DNA from: Ceratodon purpureus
Taxonomy: Eukaryota; Streptophyta; Bryopsida; Pseudoditrichales; Ditrichaceae
DNA length: 64,000 nucleotides
Direction: 5' to 3'
Assembly: GCA_014871385.1 (NCBI GenBank)
Contig: CM026424.1
Location: forward strand, 21,824,771 to 21,888,770
The notes under the pieces were generated by a model. That model was given only the letters and a program-made list of their open reading frames with translations, was not told the origin of the DNA and did not search any database. Below are positions 11,130 to 20,432 of this stretch, piece after piece (position 1 is the stretch's first letter; each line of letters begins with the position of its first letter). The translations under genes and the position numbers were made by a program.

Positions 11130-11665
11130 ACGGCCGTCGCCATATATGGCGACGGCCTCCAACCCTACGGCCGTCCCCCCGAGCCTAGTGCCGTCGCCCC
11201 CCGATCCTACGGCCGCGGCCAATGGCCGTCGTCCGAACCTGACGACGGCCGTTGGGGGACGTCGGGTCGGGGGCCACGGCGACGGCCGCGGAGGCCCGTT
11301 CCTCCGCGGCCGTCCGATCGGGCCGTGTCCTCGGCGACGGCCGTCCGATGAAGGCCGTCGCCGAGGGGACGGCCTTGGAGACGGCCCCCGAGGGGGCGGC
11401 TTGCGGCCCTCCGATCGCGGCCGTCCCCGCGGCCGACCGCACGGGGACGGCCGCGTAGACGGCCTTGGAGACGGCCGCGGGGACGGCACCGTCGGCGACA
11501 GCCCGCGGCCGTCCGATCGGGGCCGTCTCCAAGGCGACGGCCGTTCGATCACGGCCGCGATCGAAGGGCCGTCCCCGCGGACGGGCCCTCGCGGAGACGG
11601 CCCACGGCCGTGGAAACGGCCCCCGACCGTGGGGACGAGGCCGTCGCGGCCGCGGGAAATTTCCC
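11130..11665. repeat. GC array 2 (GGCCGTC/GACGGCC words, both orientations)
   Basis: About 535 bp are packed with GGCCGTC, GACGGCC, CCGCGGCC and CGATCGG words in mixed orientation, without the regular unit length of array 1. Base composition changes abruptly to AT-rich on both sides. It lies about 230 bp upstream of the minus-strand ATG at 10899. Long open frames here are composition artefacts. Confidence 0.85.
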
Positions 11666-11668
11666 TCC

Positions 11669-13721
11669 CCCCCCTTTTTTAAAATACAAATGAAAAAAAC
11701 ATATAATGCTACATCTTCCGACCACATATTACACTAAACCTGTTAATTTCTTTCACCAATTAAAATGAGAACAGCAGTTAATGTAAACATGAATTAAAAT
11801 ACTTCATGGTATGCAAAGCATCTAAATTCTTCAACGAGTCATTATTCCGTACGCTCCACTGAAGTTAATGTATGTGTCATTTATTCGAATCATTATTTCT
11901 GTTGTTTCTATCGTACGCATTTCAAGGTGGTCTATCATCGCACTCCAAAAGTTCCTTGCAGAAATCGAACTCATCTAAACTTGTTTCAGAAATTGTAATC
12001 TAAATAGTTCTCCGTCTTCTTATTCTCCGCTTTGAATTTTTGTTTTTTTAAATACAGAAGTGCTTCTATTATACTTTCATTAAACGGCTTCATATTATCA
12101 ATTTAATTCGAGTTACCATCTCTTTATGTACTTTTAACGTTCCTCCCTCTATACAATTTCCACTTTCGAATATTGTTTTCATTTACCTCTTCTTTATTTT
12201 CCTCTATGTTTATTCCCCTCTAGTTTATGCCCTTTTTTTAACGTCTAATTTGTCTAATTTAGAACTTCAACCCTCGAAGCTCCATAAATGTCATTTTGTG
12301 AATTTTTTCCTTTCATATCGTTTTGAACGTTCGTATTTCGATTTATTTCCTCCATGACCCATGTTAAAGTATATTTTACTAATTCGACCACTATTCCACC
12401 ATTTTACTTGTTAAATTCTCTCATTCGTGCTTGTTAAATTCTCTCATTGTGTCATTAGTAAGTGATTACTTTTGTACGTATGTACTATACATTGTACAAG
12501 TTAGAATCCAATTCCATATTTATATTTACGTTAAAGTGTATATGAATAAACATATATTTGTATAGAGTATAATGTAAATGTGTTACCTAATTTATTTATT
12601 TTATTTCATATAAGTTGCAAGGTACAACTCAAATCTGGGCGTTGGAAACTAGAGTTGTTTATAAAAACAATGATCTCAATTATAGTCGTTCACAAATTGG
12701 CATATTCAGTGACGGTTGAATGTTTTCTGTTTTAATTTTGTTTTTTACTATTATCCCTTCCTCATTTCATAATGTGAGCTAGTGATTTTTTTATTTTTTT
12801 TTAATGATAACACAGTACTACGGTATGGAAGTTTGTAAAATAAAAGACATTAAAGAGGAAGGAGAGTTTTATATTTCAAATAACTCTAAACCAGCCATGA
12901 GAAATTAGAATTGGACCATTTGTTATGAAAACAATGATTTGAGTTTTATTCCTCCATGAATTGCATAATCCCAAGAGAATTGAATGTTTGTTTTGGTTTA
13001 TTTCACTTTATTATTATCTCCAGTTTCTCTCATAATCTAAACTACTATTTATGTTTTTATTTTTGATTCTAGCATAATACTAAAGAACGAGAGTATGTAA
13101 AATTAAAGAAATAAAACTGGGGTAAATCATTCCATTAAAAATTAGAGTCAAAGAATCTATATAAATATTTTCATTGTATACCACTAATCGAGAAGAAATT
13201 GGATCTATATTTCTAAGAGATTACCCTAAACCGTAAACCGGTGAAATATAAATGCAAATCTCTTAACCATTTAAACGTAAGGTGCACCGCATGAAAAACC
13301 AAGTGTGTACATCAATTTATGCGTTGAATTACTTCTAGTGCATTCTCTCCGCGATGTTCCTCTTATCATATTGTTGTTGACATTTACTCTTTTGATTCGT
13401 TAGTATAAAATGTTAATTCATTACCGTATGCTAAAACATGAGTAACTTCGTTTCTTTAAATGACAATTGGTAAAAACTGTTTAGTGTACCCACAATGTTT
13501 ACGGTTCTTTCCATTCCATAGGATATATATTCTTCTTCATAAACGTGTTCACATTATTTGTAGATCCTAGGGGGTTATCCACCCCCAAAGAACCAAAATA
13601 TCACATAGTTCATTGGATCCCAATTTCAAACGTCGACCCCACCTCCCCGATCACAGGATCTTCAGGACATTCCCCACAATATCCGGGATATGTCTGAATT
13701 TTCCATTTGTAGGAGATATGC
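11669..13721. other. AT-rich spacer between the two GC-array units, no gene seen
   Basis: About 2 kb with no open frame of note and no recognisable domain. The sharp switch from GC array 2 to plain AT-rich sequence suggests host DNA, or a worn older insertion, between two elements. Near 13568 the short inverted repeat GGGGGT-tatcc-ACCCCC is present. Confidence 0.5.
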
Positions 13722-13756
13722 TGTCCAAACAATCCCAAGTGGGATTGTTTGGGACA
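13722..13756. repeat. Near-perfect inverted repeat before GC array 3
   Basis: TGTCCAAACAATCCCA, two bases, then TGGGATTGTTTGGGACA: 16-17 bp arms differing by one inserted C. A purine-rich tract and a run of about 16 C follow before array 3 begins. Confidence 0.8.
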
Positions 13757-13852
13757 AGAAGGAGGGGGGGAGAGTAGGGGAGGAGAGGGGGGAGGAGAGG
13801 AGAGAAAACACAAGGGGAGGGGAGTTCCTTCGACCCTCCCCCCCCCCCCCCC

Positions 13853-14475
13853 CGGCCGTCCCCGGGGACGGCCACGGCCGACCCCGCGTGGACGGCCGTC
13901 GCCCACGGCCGTCGGATCTTCTCCGACGAGAAGATCCTACGGCTGCGGACGACGGCAGTCCACGCGGGGACGGCCGTGGCCGACACGCCACACGCGGTCG
14001 CAGCCCCCCGACCCCGGGGTCGGCCGCGGCCGTCCCCGGGGACGGCCACGGCCGACCCCGCGGTCGGAAGGTCCGTCCGCGTGGACGGCCCTGGCCGACC
14101 GCGTGGACGGCCGTGGCCGACCGCGGGGTGGAGCACGGCCGTCCCCGGGGACGGCCACGGCCCACCCCGCGGTCGGAAGGGCCGTCGGCGTGGTCGGCCG
14201 TGGCCGACCACGCCGCTGCAGCCTCCGACCGCGGGGTGGAGCACGGCCGTCCCCGCGGTGGGCCGCGGCCGACCCCGGGGACGCCCGTCGACGTGGTCGG
14301 CCGTCCCGACCGCGGGGCGGCGGTCCACCGACGCACCCTTTGGGGAGCGGTCGCGGCTGCACGACCGGTCGCGGCCGCGATCGTGGACGGCCGCGACCGC
14401 TTCCGCGACGGACCAGTTACGGCCTTTGGATTCTCCATTCCCCGAGATCCAACGGCCGTAGGGGGGCCGTCGTTT
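13853..14475. repeat. GC array 3 (GGCCGTC/GACGGCC words)
   Basis: About 620 bp of GGCCGTCCCCGG, GGACGGCCACGGCC and CGACCGCGG words in mixed orientation, similar to arrays 2 and 4. It lies directly upstream of the TATA-like hairpin and the 500-aa gene. All open frames across it are artefacts of composition. Confidence 0.85.
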
Positions 14476-14500
14476 GACCTAACTGGCTGCCTAGGGGTTC

Positions 14501-14523
14501 GGGCCAGCATAAATGGCTGGCCC
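14501..14523 (+). promoter_or_regulatory. TATA-like box in the loop of a perfect 8-bp inverted repeat
   Basis: GGGCCAGC (14501-14508), loop ATAAATG, then GCTGGCCC (14516-14523). It is about 340 bp upstream of the ATG at 14860 and just downstream of array 3. Compare 4047-4081 and 19056-19080. Confidence 0.55.
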
Positions 14524-14859
14524 TTCTTCCTTTTTCTTCACTTGGGTGCTCGTGCTACATGTGCTGGATTTACTTCAGCTCAGTTGCGTTCCTCCAAGCT
14601 TTTACTACTTCCCCACGGGTTATCGTGGGATTGTGTTTAGGGTTGTCAGCACCGGTTGTTGGTTATTATGAAACCAACAATATAGTGCTTCATACGTACG
14701 GTTTTTTTGGCAGGAGTTCTGGGTTTTGTTTTAGTCCTTATGCACTAGATATATACGAGATAAAATCAACTTTTATACGGTGGGGAGAAGTTACAGGCAT
14801 TGTTACGAGGTTGGTACGATACACGGTATTCACAGCTACTCGCTTACCGGACTTTCGCC

Positions 14860-16362
14860 ATGCCTCGTAACGACCGGGGAGGACCCTCCACTCCTAAAAG
14901 GAAACACCCCTTGGATCCATACGCTACGAATGACCCTGATTGTGTAGCAGAGATTGGATGGGAGGGGGAACCATCACCATGGCGGATGGTAACTTGCAAG
15001 GAATATGTCAAGATGAAGCACCTCATGAAGTTGATCCCAGTACATCTACGTACCGAGGCTGCGGAGAAACAAGCAACACGGGGAGAGATCAGGATCGACA
15101 ATTGTGAAAGTAATCATTTCAAAATTCGATACAACGAGGTTTTTCGAGCAGCACGAATCCAGAACTCCCGACCTCATATCATGTTGTATTCGAATATGGC
15201 AATGGTGTGGGCGGAGATAGTCTTACATAAGAGGGTTGACTGGACCACAGTCTCGGGCCTGAGGACAGATAGAATGAACAGAGACAGCATGGATCTTGTA
15301 ACAGACTGGAGTGGACATAGCGATTGTCCCCCATTACATATTTCAAACCGTCGGAGTCCACCGGCACAAGATGCAGGAATACAAACTCTAGCCATCGAAT
15401 ATAATGATGAGGAACAGGAGAGACGTCGTTTAAGCTATGATGATGAAGACAACTATCGAGGGCGTCGCTCAAACGAAAATCCAAGGAATCGCAGAGGGCA
15501 TCGTGCCAGAGAGTCATTACGTACCAACCATGAGGAGTATGGACAAAGCTCTGCCCACGGGGGACACCGTTCGCTAGATCGTCAGGACATGGGACCCCAC
15601 GAACAAGGCTATGGCCACGGGGAACCGGAAGGAGCTGATTTACCCTTTGACTTTGCGGATAGCACGTATGGACCCTATGGGGGACGACCGTGGCCAGATT
15701 ATGCAACGGGATCAAGATACTTTAGTAACTATGACGACGGCTGGTCGGAAATACCGAGTCCTCCAAGGAGTGCTAGTCCGCGCCATCGAACACCTCCGAG
15801 AGAGGTACCTCACGGTTATTCCCCAGATCGCGAAGAAGATACGCAGAGACTGGGACGTGATGATTACGCAACTCCCCCTCCATACCGCGGATATGGTGGT
15901 CATGGTACCCCATCTGCCCTATTTGCAGAAGATGATTACAGATCATCTTCGCGGACTCCGCCTGGAATATTTCCTCCACCTCTAGGTTATCACACCGACG
16001 GTACTGATCACAATAGCGGGGACAACCGCAACGTACTTCATCGCGATGACAGAGTACCACCTCCTCCTTTTGGATACCCTCCCGGTCGAGTTGTAAGAGA
16101 TAGCTATTTTGAGGAAGAACTAGAGTTGGAGCGAACAAGGCAAAATTACGTACTACAGATGGAGAATCATGCGTTCCACCTAAGACAGGATAATCGAAGA
16201 TTGATGGAGGAGAGAGAGAGACTTCTAAGAGCCTCCACAAATTCTGCAAGGCACGGGCCACAAGAAACGTACGATCGGGGAGGTCCAAGCGAACTCCCCA
16301 ATGATGGGAACTATTATCATCCATATGACTACAATGGATTAGGGTGGAGGGGAGACTATTAG
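14860..16362 (+). CDS. 500-aa Gly/Tyr/Pro/Arg-rich coiled-coil protein of the hAT-like unit
   Basis: An intact ORF begins at an ATG (MPRNDRGGPSTPKRK). Residues about 25-150 form a domain shared with the minus-strand ORF of unit 1 at 10275-10838 (KEYVKMKHLMKLIP, NHFKIRYNEVF, AMVWAEIVLHKRVDW). The middle (about 190-410) is a disordered stretch rich in Gly, Tyr, Pro, Arg, Asp and His, with repeated short RG/YG/PP motifs. The end (about 420-480) is a charged coiled coil (EEELELERTRQNYVLQMEN, then RRLMEERERLLRA). No enzyme motif is visible. The layout, folded domain plus disordered region plus coiled coil, suggests a scaffold or nucleic-acid-associated protein; this is inference. The next gene faces it from the opposite strand. 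Intactness over 1.5 kb suggests recent activity or selection. Confidence 0.65.
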   Translation: MPRNDRGGPSTPKRKHPLDPYATNDPDCVAEIGWEGEPSPWRMVTCKEYVKMKHLMKLIPVHLRTEAAEKQATRGEIRIDNCESNHFKIRYNEVFRAARIQNSRPHIMLYSNMAMVWAEIVLHKRVDWTTVSGLRTDRMNRDSMDLVTDWSGHSDCPPLHISNRRSPPAQDAGIQTLAIEYNDEEQERRRLSYDDEDNYRGRRSNENPRNRRGHRARESLRTNHEEYGQSSAHGGHRSLDRQDMGPHEQGYGHGEPEGADLPFDFADSTYGPYGGRPWPDYATGSRYFSNYDDGWSEIPSPPRSASPRHRTPPREVPHGYSPDREEDTQRLGRDDYATPPPYRGYGGHGTPSALFAEDDYRSSSRTPPGIFPPPLGYHTDGTDHNSGDNRNVLHRDDRVPPPPFGYPPGRVVRDSYFEEELELERTRQNYVLQMENHAFHLRQDNRRLMEERERLLRASTNSARHGPQETYDRGGPSELPNDGNYYHPYDYNGLGWRGDY

Positions 16363-17312
16363 AATGGGGTGCATGGTAGTACTTTCTACAGCATCGGAGC
16401 GTACCGAGACTTTAATGTGGACTTCGCATATTACAAATTTACAACGGAAAGTAAAAGATGCAAGCATAGTATGTACGTAGTTTGCAGTTTTGTAGATGGA
16501 GGTTTAAAATGTAAGGACTCAAGAATACAGGCACGTGCCACATTTTGCAAGTAGAATAGATATAATTAGTGTTTTAGAGTGTAGTTGTGTTGTCTTTTAT
16601 ATTGTAGTTGTCTTCACATTTGAAAGGAATTTACCTTTTTAATATTCTTGTAGCCGTATTCGAAGTGCACATTACTATCAAAATCACTATTTTTAAAATG
16701 ACAACTTCCTATTGACATGGGTTACGAGTCTACGGCTTACGAGCACTAGAATATAATGAATCTCAAGACCAGTATGCAAAATAATTTTCAATTATTTTTT
16801 TGGCTAAATTAATAAGAATATCGTGAATGATATTTTTTGATGACTGCATATTTATATCTAAGGTATTTGTTTGTACAAAGGATTATGAGCAATCACGTTT
16901 TGCGGCCCTTACGCTTTCGTCTTCACGAAAAGAACTTGAGTATACGCTTGCCAATATTTGTAAGAATAAAAATTACAAAGCATAACGGTTACAATTCACA
17001 TATCGCATAATTTTCATAATTAGAATTGAGAGTATCGACTTTTAGCTAGATGTGTGGAGCCAATCCGTTTTCCTCATAATACAAGGGGTAGAAATAGACC
17101 AATCTTAGTACAGAGACCATATTTGAACCAAATGCAAGTAAACTTTATAAACAAAATATTGACCGGTGTACAAAAATTGAGATTCCAACATCTCATAATA
17201 GTATAGAGTGTAAATAGGACTATTCACTACTGAGAGCTATGCCCGCCGTCCGGTAACAAAAAAAACATTATGCTTTTATAGGAATACGGAAAGGTAGATA
17301 TGTAACTCCATA
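16363..17312. other. Convergent spacer, no gene seen
   Basis: About 950 bp of AT-rich DNA between the ends of the 500-aa gene and the kinase-like gene. Only short frames are present. It presumably holds both 3' UTRs. Confidence 0.5.
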
Positions 17313-18731
17313 TCAGTAACCCTCGCGATAGTGCTCGATGGGAGTGGGCCAGTTGTGTGTATCTCTGAAACGGTTAATAAGATGTCCGAGTCCACCAATC
17401 GTTCCTCTGTTGTTTTGGCAAACTCTCTCAAGGTAACCTTCGAAAACCATTGCGAGTTCTCCGATATTCTGGAAATGGCGTGTTTCTACTGGCTCGGCTT
17501 CGTGGTATGCCGTGCACATGTTGCCCCTGTTGATCTTCGCCGCTATCTTCGCAGCTGCGAAATCCTCCGATGCAACCGTCAAATCTGGAATGATTTGAAT
17601 ATCTTGGTTTTCCTTGTGTACGTATACCACGCGAGGATCCACCCAGTATCGCCTCCTCATAGTCTCCTCCTTCTGATGGACATTCTCAAAAACCCAAGGC
17701 GACCTTCTGTTCTCTAGTGTCTTCGTCATCAAGCCCCAATCACAAACCCCGATGTAGATCTTGGACTCATCTTCCGGAAAGTGAAGTAGGATGTTGTCCG
17801 GTGACAAGTCATTGTGGAGGTAACCGTATTTGTGTACGGCATCTATGATGTTACACAATGCCCAAGCAAGCTCTGTACGCTTACTTCGGAAAAGTTGGAG
17901 ACGCTTCCCTAGAATCGGACTGTCGTCTGCATTCTCTCTGAAGATGTAGTCGATGGGGAGGTCACCCGGGGCCTCGTTGTCTCTCTGTAGCATGGCTCGA
18001 AGGGTCCCACCGTTCCACCAGAACATGAATCCCACATGTTCCAACTGATGAATGGCCTGAAAGCGGATGACACCAGGATGGGGAATCCTTATCGCAAGAG
18101 ATTCATTGTTGTGGTCCACACGTGCCAAATCCGGCCTCATAGACCAATTGAGCGGCCGTTTCTCAGCAAACTCCCAGTACGGTGGGATTTGCGGGTTTCC
18201 TTCGATACGAACCCTACGTATGGTAGCATAACCACCTCTCTGGACTTCCTTGTCCAAGTAATAGAAAACTGCAAAGTCTGCCAAGATAGTCAAATGCCGT
18301 TTACGTAAGTCAGCCGCCGTCTCCATCCCAATCGGAGAATTCCACCAAGTAATAGACGCCCGTCGATGCTTTCTTGAGCTATGGGGCGCCATTAGTCTCG
18401 TGAAGCAATCTGCCTTTGCAATAGTATCCTTGAAGGCCTGGACTCCCCCCCTTTGCGCCTTTGCATACTTAGTAATAACCTCTTTAGCATTCCATAACGC
18501 ATCGTGTGCACGTTGTGACACGAAATGATCGTAACCGGGCTTCTGTGTATCCGAATGCCAGCACGGATCCATCAAACGATCCCTAATCTTTGTCTCCATC
18601 TCTGACTTGAATTTCCTGGGCCCATCTTCCTCATACCGAACGTAACGACTATTCAATGAAACAAGGGTATTCTCCTGGTAAAATTCCACGATGAGTGCCA
18701 CAATATAATCCTTGCAACGTAAGCTCGGCAT
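17313..18731 (-). CDS. Protein-kinase-like protein encoded in the hAT-like unit
   Basis: The open frame runs from about 18800 to 17313. The first in-frame ATG is at 18731, giving about 472 residues; the frame is open some 70 bases further upstream without an ATG, so the true start may be spliced or frameshifted. The catalytic-loop motif HNDLSPDN (HxDxxxxN) lies near residue 306 of the ATG form. CDWGL follows in the place of the DFG motif, near residue 330. A possible glycine-rich loop (RGGYATIRRVRI) lies near residue 165. The usual VAIK lysine is not obvious: the best candidate segment, LAIRI, has Arg. It may therefore be an atypical kinase or a pseudokinase. The N-terminal 150 residues are not recognised. 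It has no transmembrane segment, so it is not a receptor-like kinase. Its promoter is GC array 4 plus the TATA hairpin at 19056-19080. Confidence 0.6.
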   Translation of the reverse strand: MPSLRCKDYIVALIVEFYQENTLVSLNSRYVRYEEDGPRKFKSEMETKIRDRLMDPCWHSDTQKPGYDHFVSQRAHDALWNAKEVITKYAKAQRGGVQAFKDTIAKADCFTRLMAPHSSRKHRRASITWWNSPIGMETAADLRKRHLTILADFAVFYYLDKEVQRGGYATIRRVRIEGNPQIPPYWEFAEKRPLNWSMRPDLARVDHNNESLAIRIPHPGVIRFQAIHQLEHVGFMFWWNGGTLRAMLQRDNEAPGDLPIDYIFRENADDSPILGKRLQLFRSKRTELAWALCNIIDAVHKYGYLHNDLSPDNILLHFPEDESKIYIGVCDWGLMTKTLENRRSPWVFENVHQKEETMRRRYWVDPRVVYVHKENQDIQIIPDLTVASEDFAAAKIAAKINRGNMCTAYHEAEPVETRHFQNIGELAMVFEGYLERVCQNNRGTIGGLGHLINRFRDTHNWPTPIEHYREGY

Positions 18732-18919
18732 GTCATCGAATTTGTTCGCCCATTCCCCCACATTCTTCTGCTTCTTATTCTTTGGCGTCGTGGAAAGCCT
18801 TCAAGGCTTCAAGAAATCGTAACCGCAACTCCAAAGAAACCCTCAATTCCCACAATGATTAATAAGAGCAATACAAATCCAAAGGGTTTTAAAAAAAACC
18901 GTTTAAAAATTTGAAAAGT

Positions 18920-18939
18920 CCCCCCCCCCCCCCCCCCCC
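18920..18939. repeat. Run of 20 C (G on the minus strand)
   Basis: An uninterrupted homopolymer between the kinase-like ORF and its TATA hairpin. On the transcribed minus strand it would be G-rich leader sequence. Shorter C runs lie beside arrays 2 and 3. Confidence 0.9.
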
Positions 18940-19055
18940 AAATGAAGGACCCCTTTCCTCCCGGTGAGAACGACCAACGGAGAAGGATCAAGTCCCCCAC
19001 CAGTAGCAATCAGCCTCACTCGAAAAGGGAGAAAAAAGGTAAAAAATGAAGAGGC

Positions 19056-19080
19056 GGCTTCCCCTTATATAGGGGAAGCC
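19056..19080 (-). promoter_or_regulatory. TATA box in the loop of a perfect 9-bp inverted repeat
   Basis: GGCTTCCCC (19056-19064), loop TTATATA, then GGGGAAGCC (19072-19080). On the minus strand the loop reads TATATAA, a strong TATA box. It lies between GC array 4 and the kinase-like ORF. Confidence 0.7.
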
Positions 19081-19084
19081 GACC

Positions 19085-19765
19085 TCGCGGCCGTCCCCGC
19101 GGCCGTCCGATCTACGCCCCCGCGGCCGTCCGATCGGACGGCCGCGTCGGGCGATGGCGCCGCGTGGCCGTCCGACCGACGCGGCCGTCTCCGCGGTCGG
19201 CCCCGTCTGCACGCGGTCGGATACGCGGACGGCCGTGTCTCCCCGCGGTCGCCCACGCGGACGGCCGCGGGATCGGACGGCCCTCCGCGGCGGCCATGGT
19301 CGGCCGCGGAGGGCCGTCCGATCCAGTGGCCGTCCCCGCGGCCGACCGCGGAGACGGCCGCCCGATCGGACAGCCCACCCAGGCCGACCATGGCTGCCGC
19401 GGGCCGTCCGATCCCACGGCCGTCGCCGTTGCCGACCGCGGGGACGGCCACGGGGACGGCTGCGGGATCGGACGGCCCGCGGTCGGCCGCGCCGATCGAG
19501 CGGTCCCCGATGGCCTGCGCCGGGATCGATCCGGGCCGTCGGATCCCGCGGCCGTCCCCGAGGCCGTCCTCGCGGTCGGCCGCGGCGACGGCCGTGGGAT
19601 TTGACGGCCCTGGAGGGCCGCCCACATCCGACGGCCCGCGATGTGCCAGCACGGCCGCATCTTGGCCGTCGGATCGACGTGCGGCCGTCCGCAACGACCC
19701 CGCGGCCGTCTCCGCGGCCGTCCCCGCGGCCGTCCCCGCGAACGGACGGCCGAGATGAGGCGTGG
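19085..19765. repeat. GC array 4 (GGCCGTC words with CGATCGGACGG)
   Basis: About 680 bp of CGCGGCCGTCC, GATCGGACGGCC and CCGCGGTCGG words in both orientations. It adjoins the right terminus at 19831-19939, as array 1 adjoins the left terminus at 3474. Frames open through it are artefacts. Confidence 0.85.
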
Positions 19766-19839
19766 TGGCGGGATCGGCGGATCGGACGGCTGGGGAATGT
19801 TTTTACTCCTCCGGGGTCGCAAAATTATTACCGCGGCGT

Positions 19840-19939
19840 AATTCTCGAGCGTCGGGGACGCCACGTCCGGGACGGGGGACGTCCGGATCGGACGTCTTGA
19901 CGTCCGGAGCCGGGTCGGACGTCTATTTGAACAACCCTG
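19840..19939 (-). repeat. hAT right terminus with GACGTCC-type subterminal repeats
   Basis: Read on the minus strand from 19939 it begins CAGGGTTGTTCAAATAGACG, then repeats GACGTCC/GGACGTC words at least six times. The first nine bases equal those at 3474. The 8-bp flank beyond (TCCACAAC) does not match the left flank CTAGCTGC. Confidence 0.6.
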
Positions 19940-20348
19940 TCCACAACTTTTTTGAATATGATATTTTTTGGACATGTACCTAACTCAATTAGGAACAATA
20001 ATATGGAGAGATTCATTCCATATCTACTTTAAAAAATGGTTTTTTGGGCCTTCAAAACTCTGCTGTCCCCTTTCTTTGCAGGGGAAAAAAACTTGTTTTT
20101 CTACTTTGAACGTTACGATCTTGCAATGGGTGAGGTTGTTTTGATGAAAAATACCCTCAGAACTTTAGGGGTTAACAATGGATTTAGAGATTAAAGAATA
20201 GCAAGCTCCATGGAGTTTCTACTTTTATTGGATTGAAGCTGAAGGAAAATATGGTCTACTTATGTAAGTTTTTATCTAAGAAAAAAACTCCAATCTAGTT
20301 TGATTTTAGTCTAAATTAGCCCTCAATAACATCATTTTCTTTTAATAC

Positions 20349-20363
20349 ATGCTTAGTTCGTTT
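20349..20363. repeat. Left target-site duplication of LINE 1
   Basis: ATGCTTAGTTCGTTT, 15 bp, identical to 27904-27918. The last three T merge with the poly(T) that is the LINE tail. Confidence 0.85.
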
Positions 20364-20432
20364 TTTTTTTTTTTTTTTTTTTGACACAAATCAAGGGAGG
20401 CCCTTAACTGCATTGAGAGAAAAAAGTCACAA

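Larger units (their letters stand above)
3474..11668 (+). mobile_element. hAT-like element unit 1: GC array, transposase (+), RING gene (-), GC array
   Basis: The left terminus is CAGGGTTGTCACGG at 3474, typical of hAT ends. It is followed by GACGTCC direct repeats, a 22-bp palindrome, GC array 1, a TATA box and a broken DUF659/hAT transposase on the plus strand. Facing it on the minus strand are the pieces of a RING-finger gene whose upstream region is GC array 2. The right terminus was not found: no ACAACCCTG and no copy of the 8-bp left flank (CTAGCTGC) lies near 11700. The right boundary given is simply the edge of array 2. Either the right end is lost or the element continues into unit 2. 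Confidence 0.5.
13722..19939. mobile_element. hAT-like element unit 2: GC array, 500-aa ORF (+), kinase-like ORF (-), GC array
   Basis: Same plan as unit 1: GC array 3 upstream of a plus-strand gene, and GC array 4 upstream of a convergent minus-strand gene. The right terminus reads GACGTCTATTTGAACAACCCTG-inverse style, ending in ACAACCCTG at 19931-19939. It is the mirror of the left terminus of unit 1 and is preceded by GACGTCC-type repeats. The left terminus was not found. The start given is the palindrome before array 3. No transposase lies in this unit, so it would be non-autonomous. Confidence 0.45.

Noticed and set aside
11037-11737. Several overlapping open frames on both strands in GC array 2
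   Set aside because: Same composition artefact; frames are open on both strands at once.
13610-14640. Frames of 140-316 codons across GC array 3
   Set aside because: Arg/Pro/Gly repeats from GGCCGTC words; several frames open simultaneously.
3474-19939. Endogenous large DNA virus as source of the kinase and RING genes
   Set aside because: No capsid, polymerase or packaging gene is present, while hAT termini and a hAT transposase are; a transposon explanation is simpler.
18964-19983. Frames of up to 287 codons across GC array 4
   Set aside because: Composition artefact as for the other arrays.
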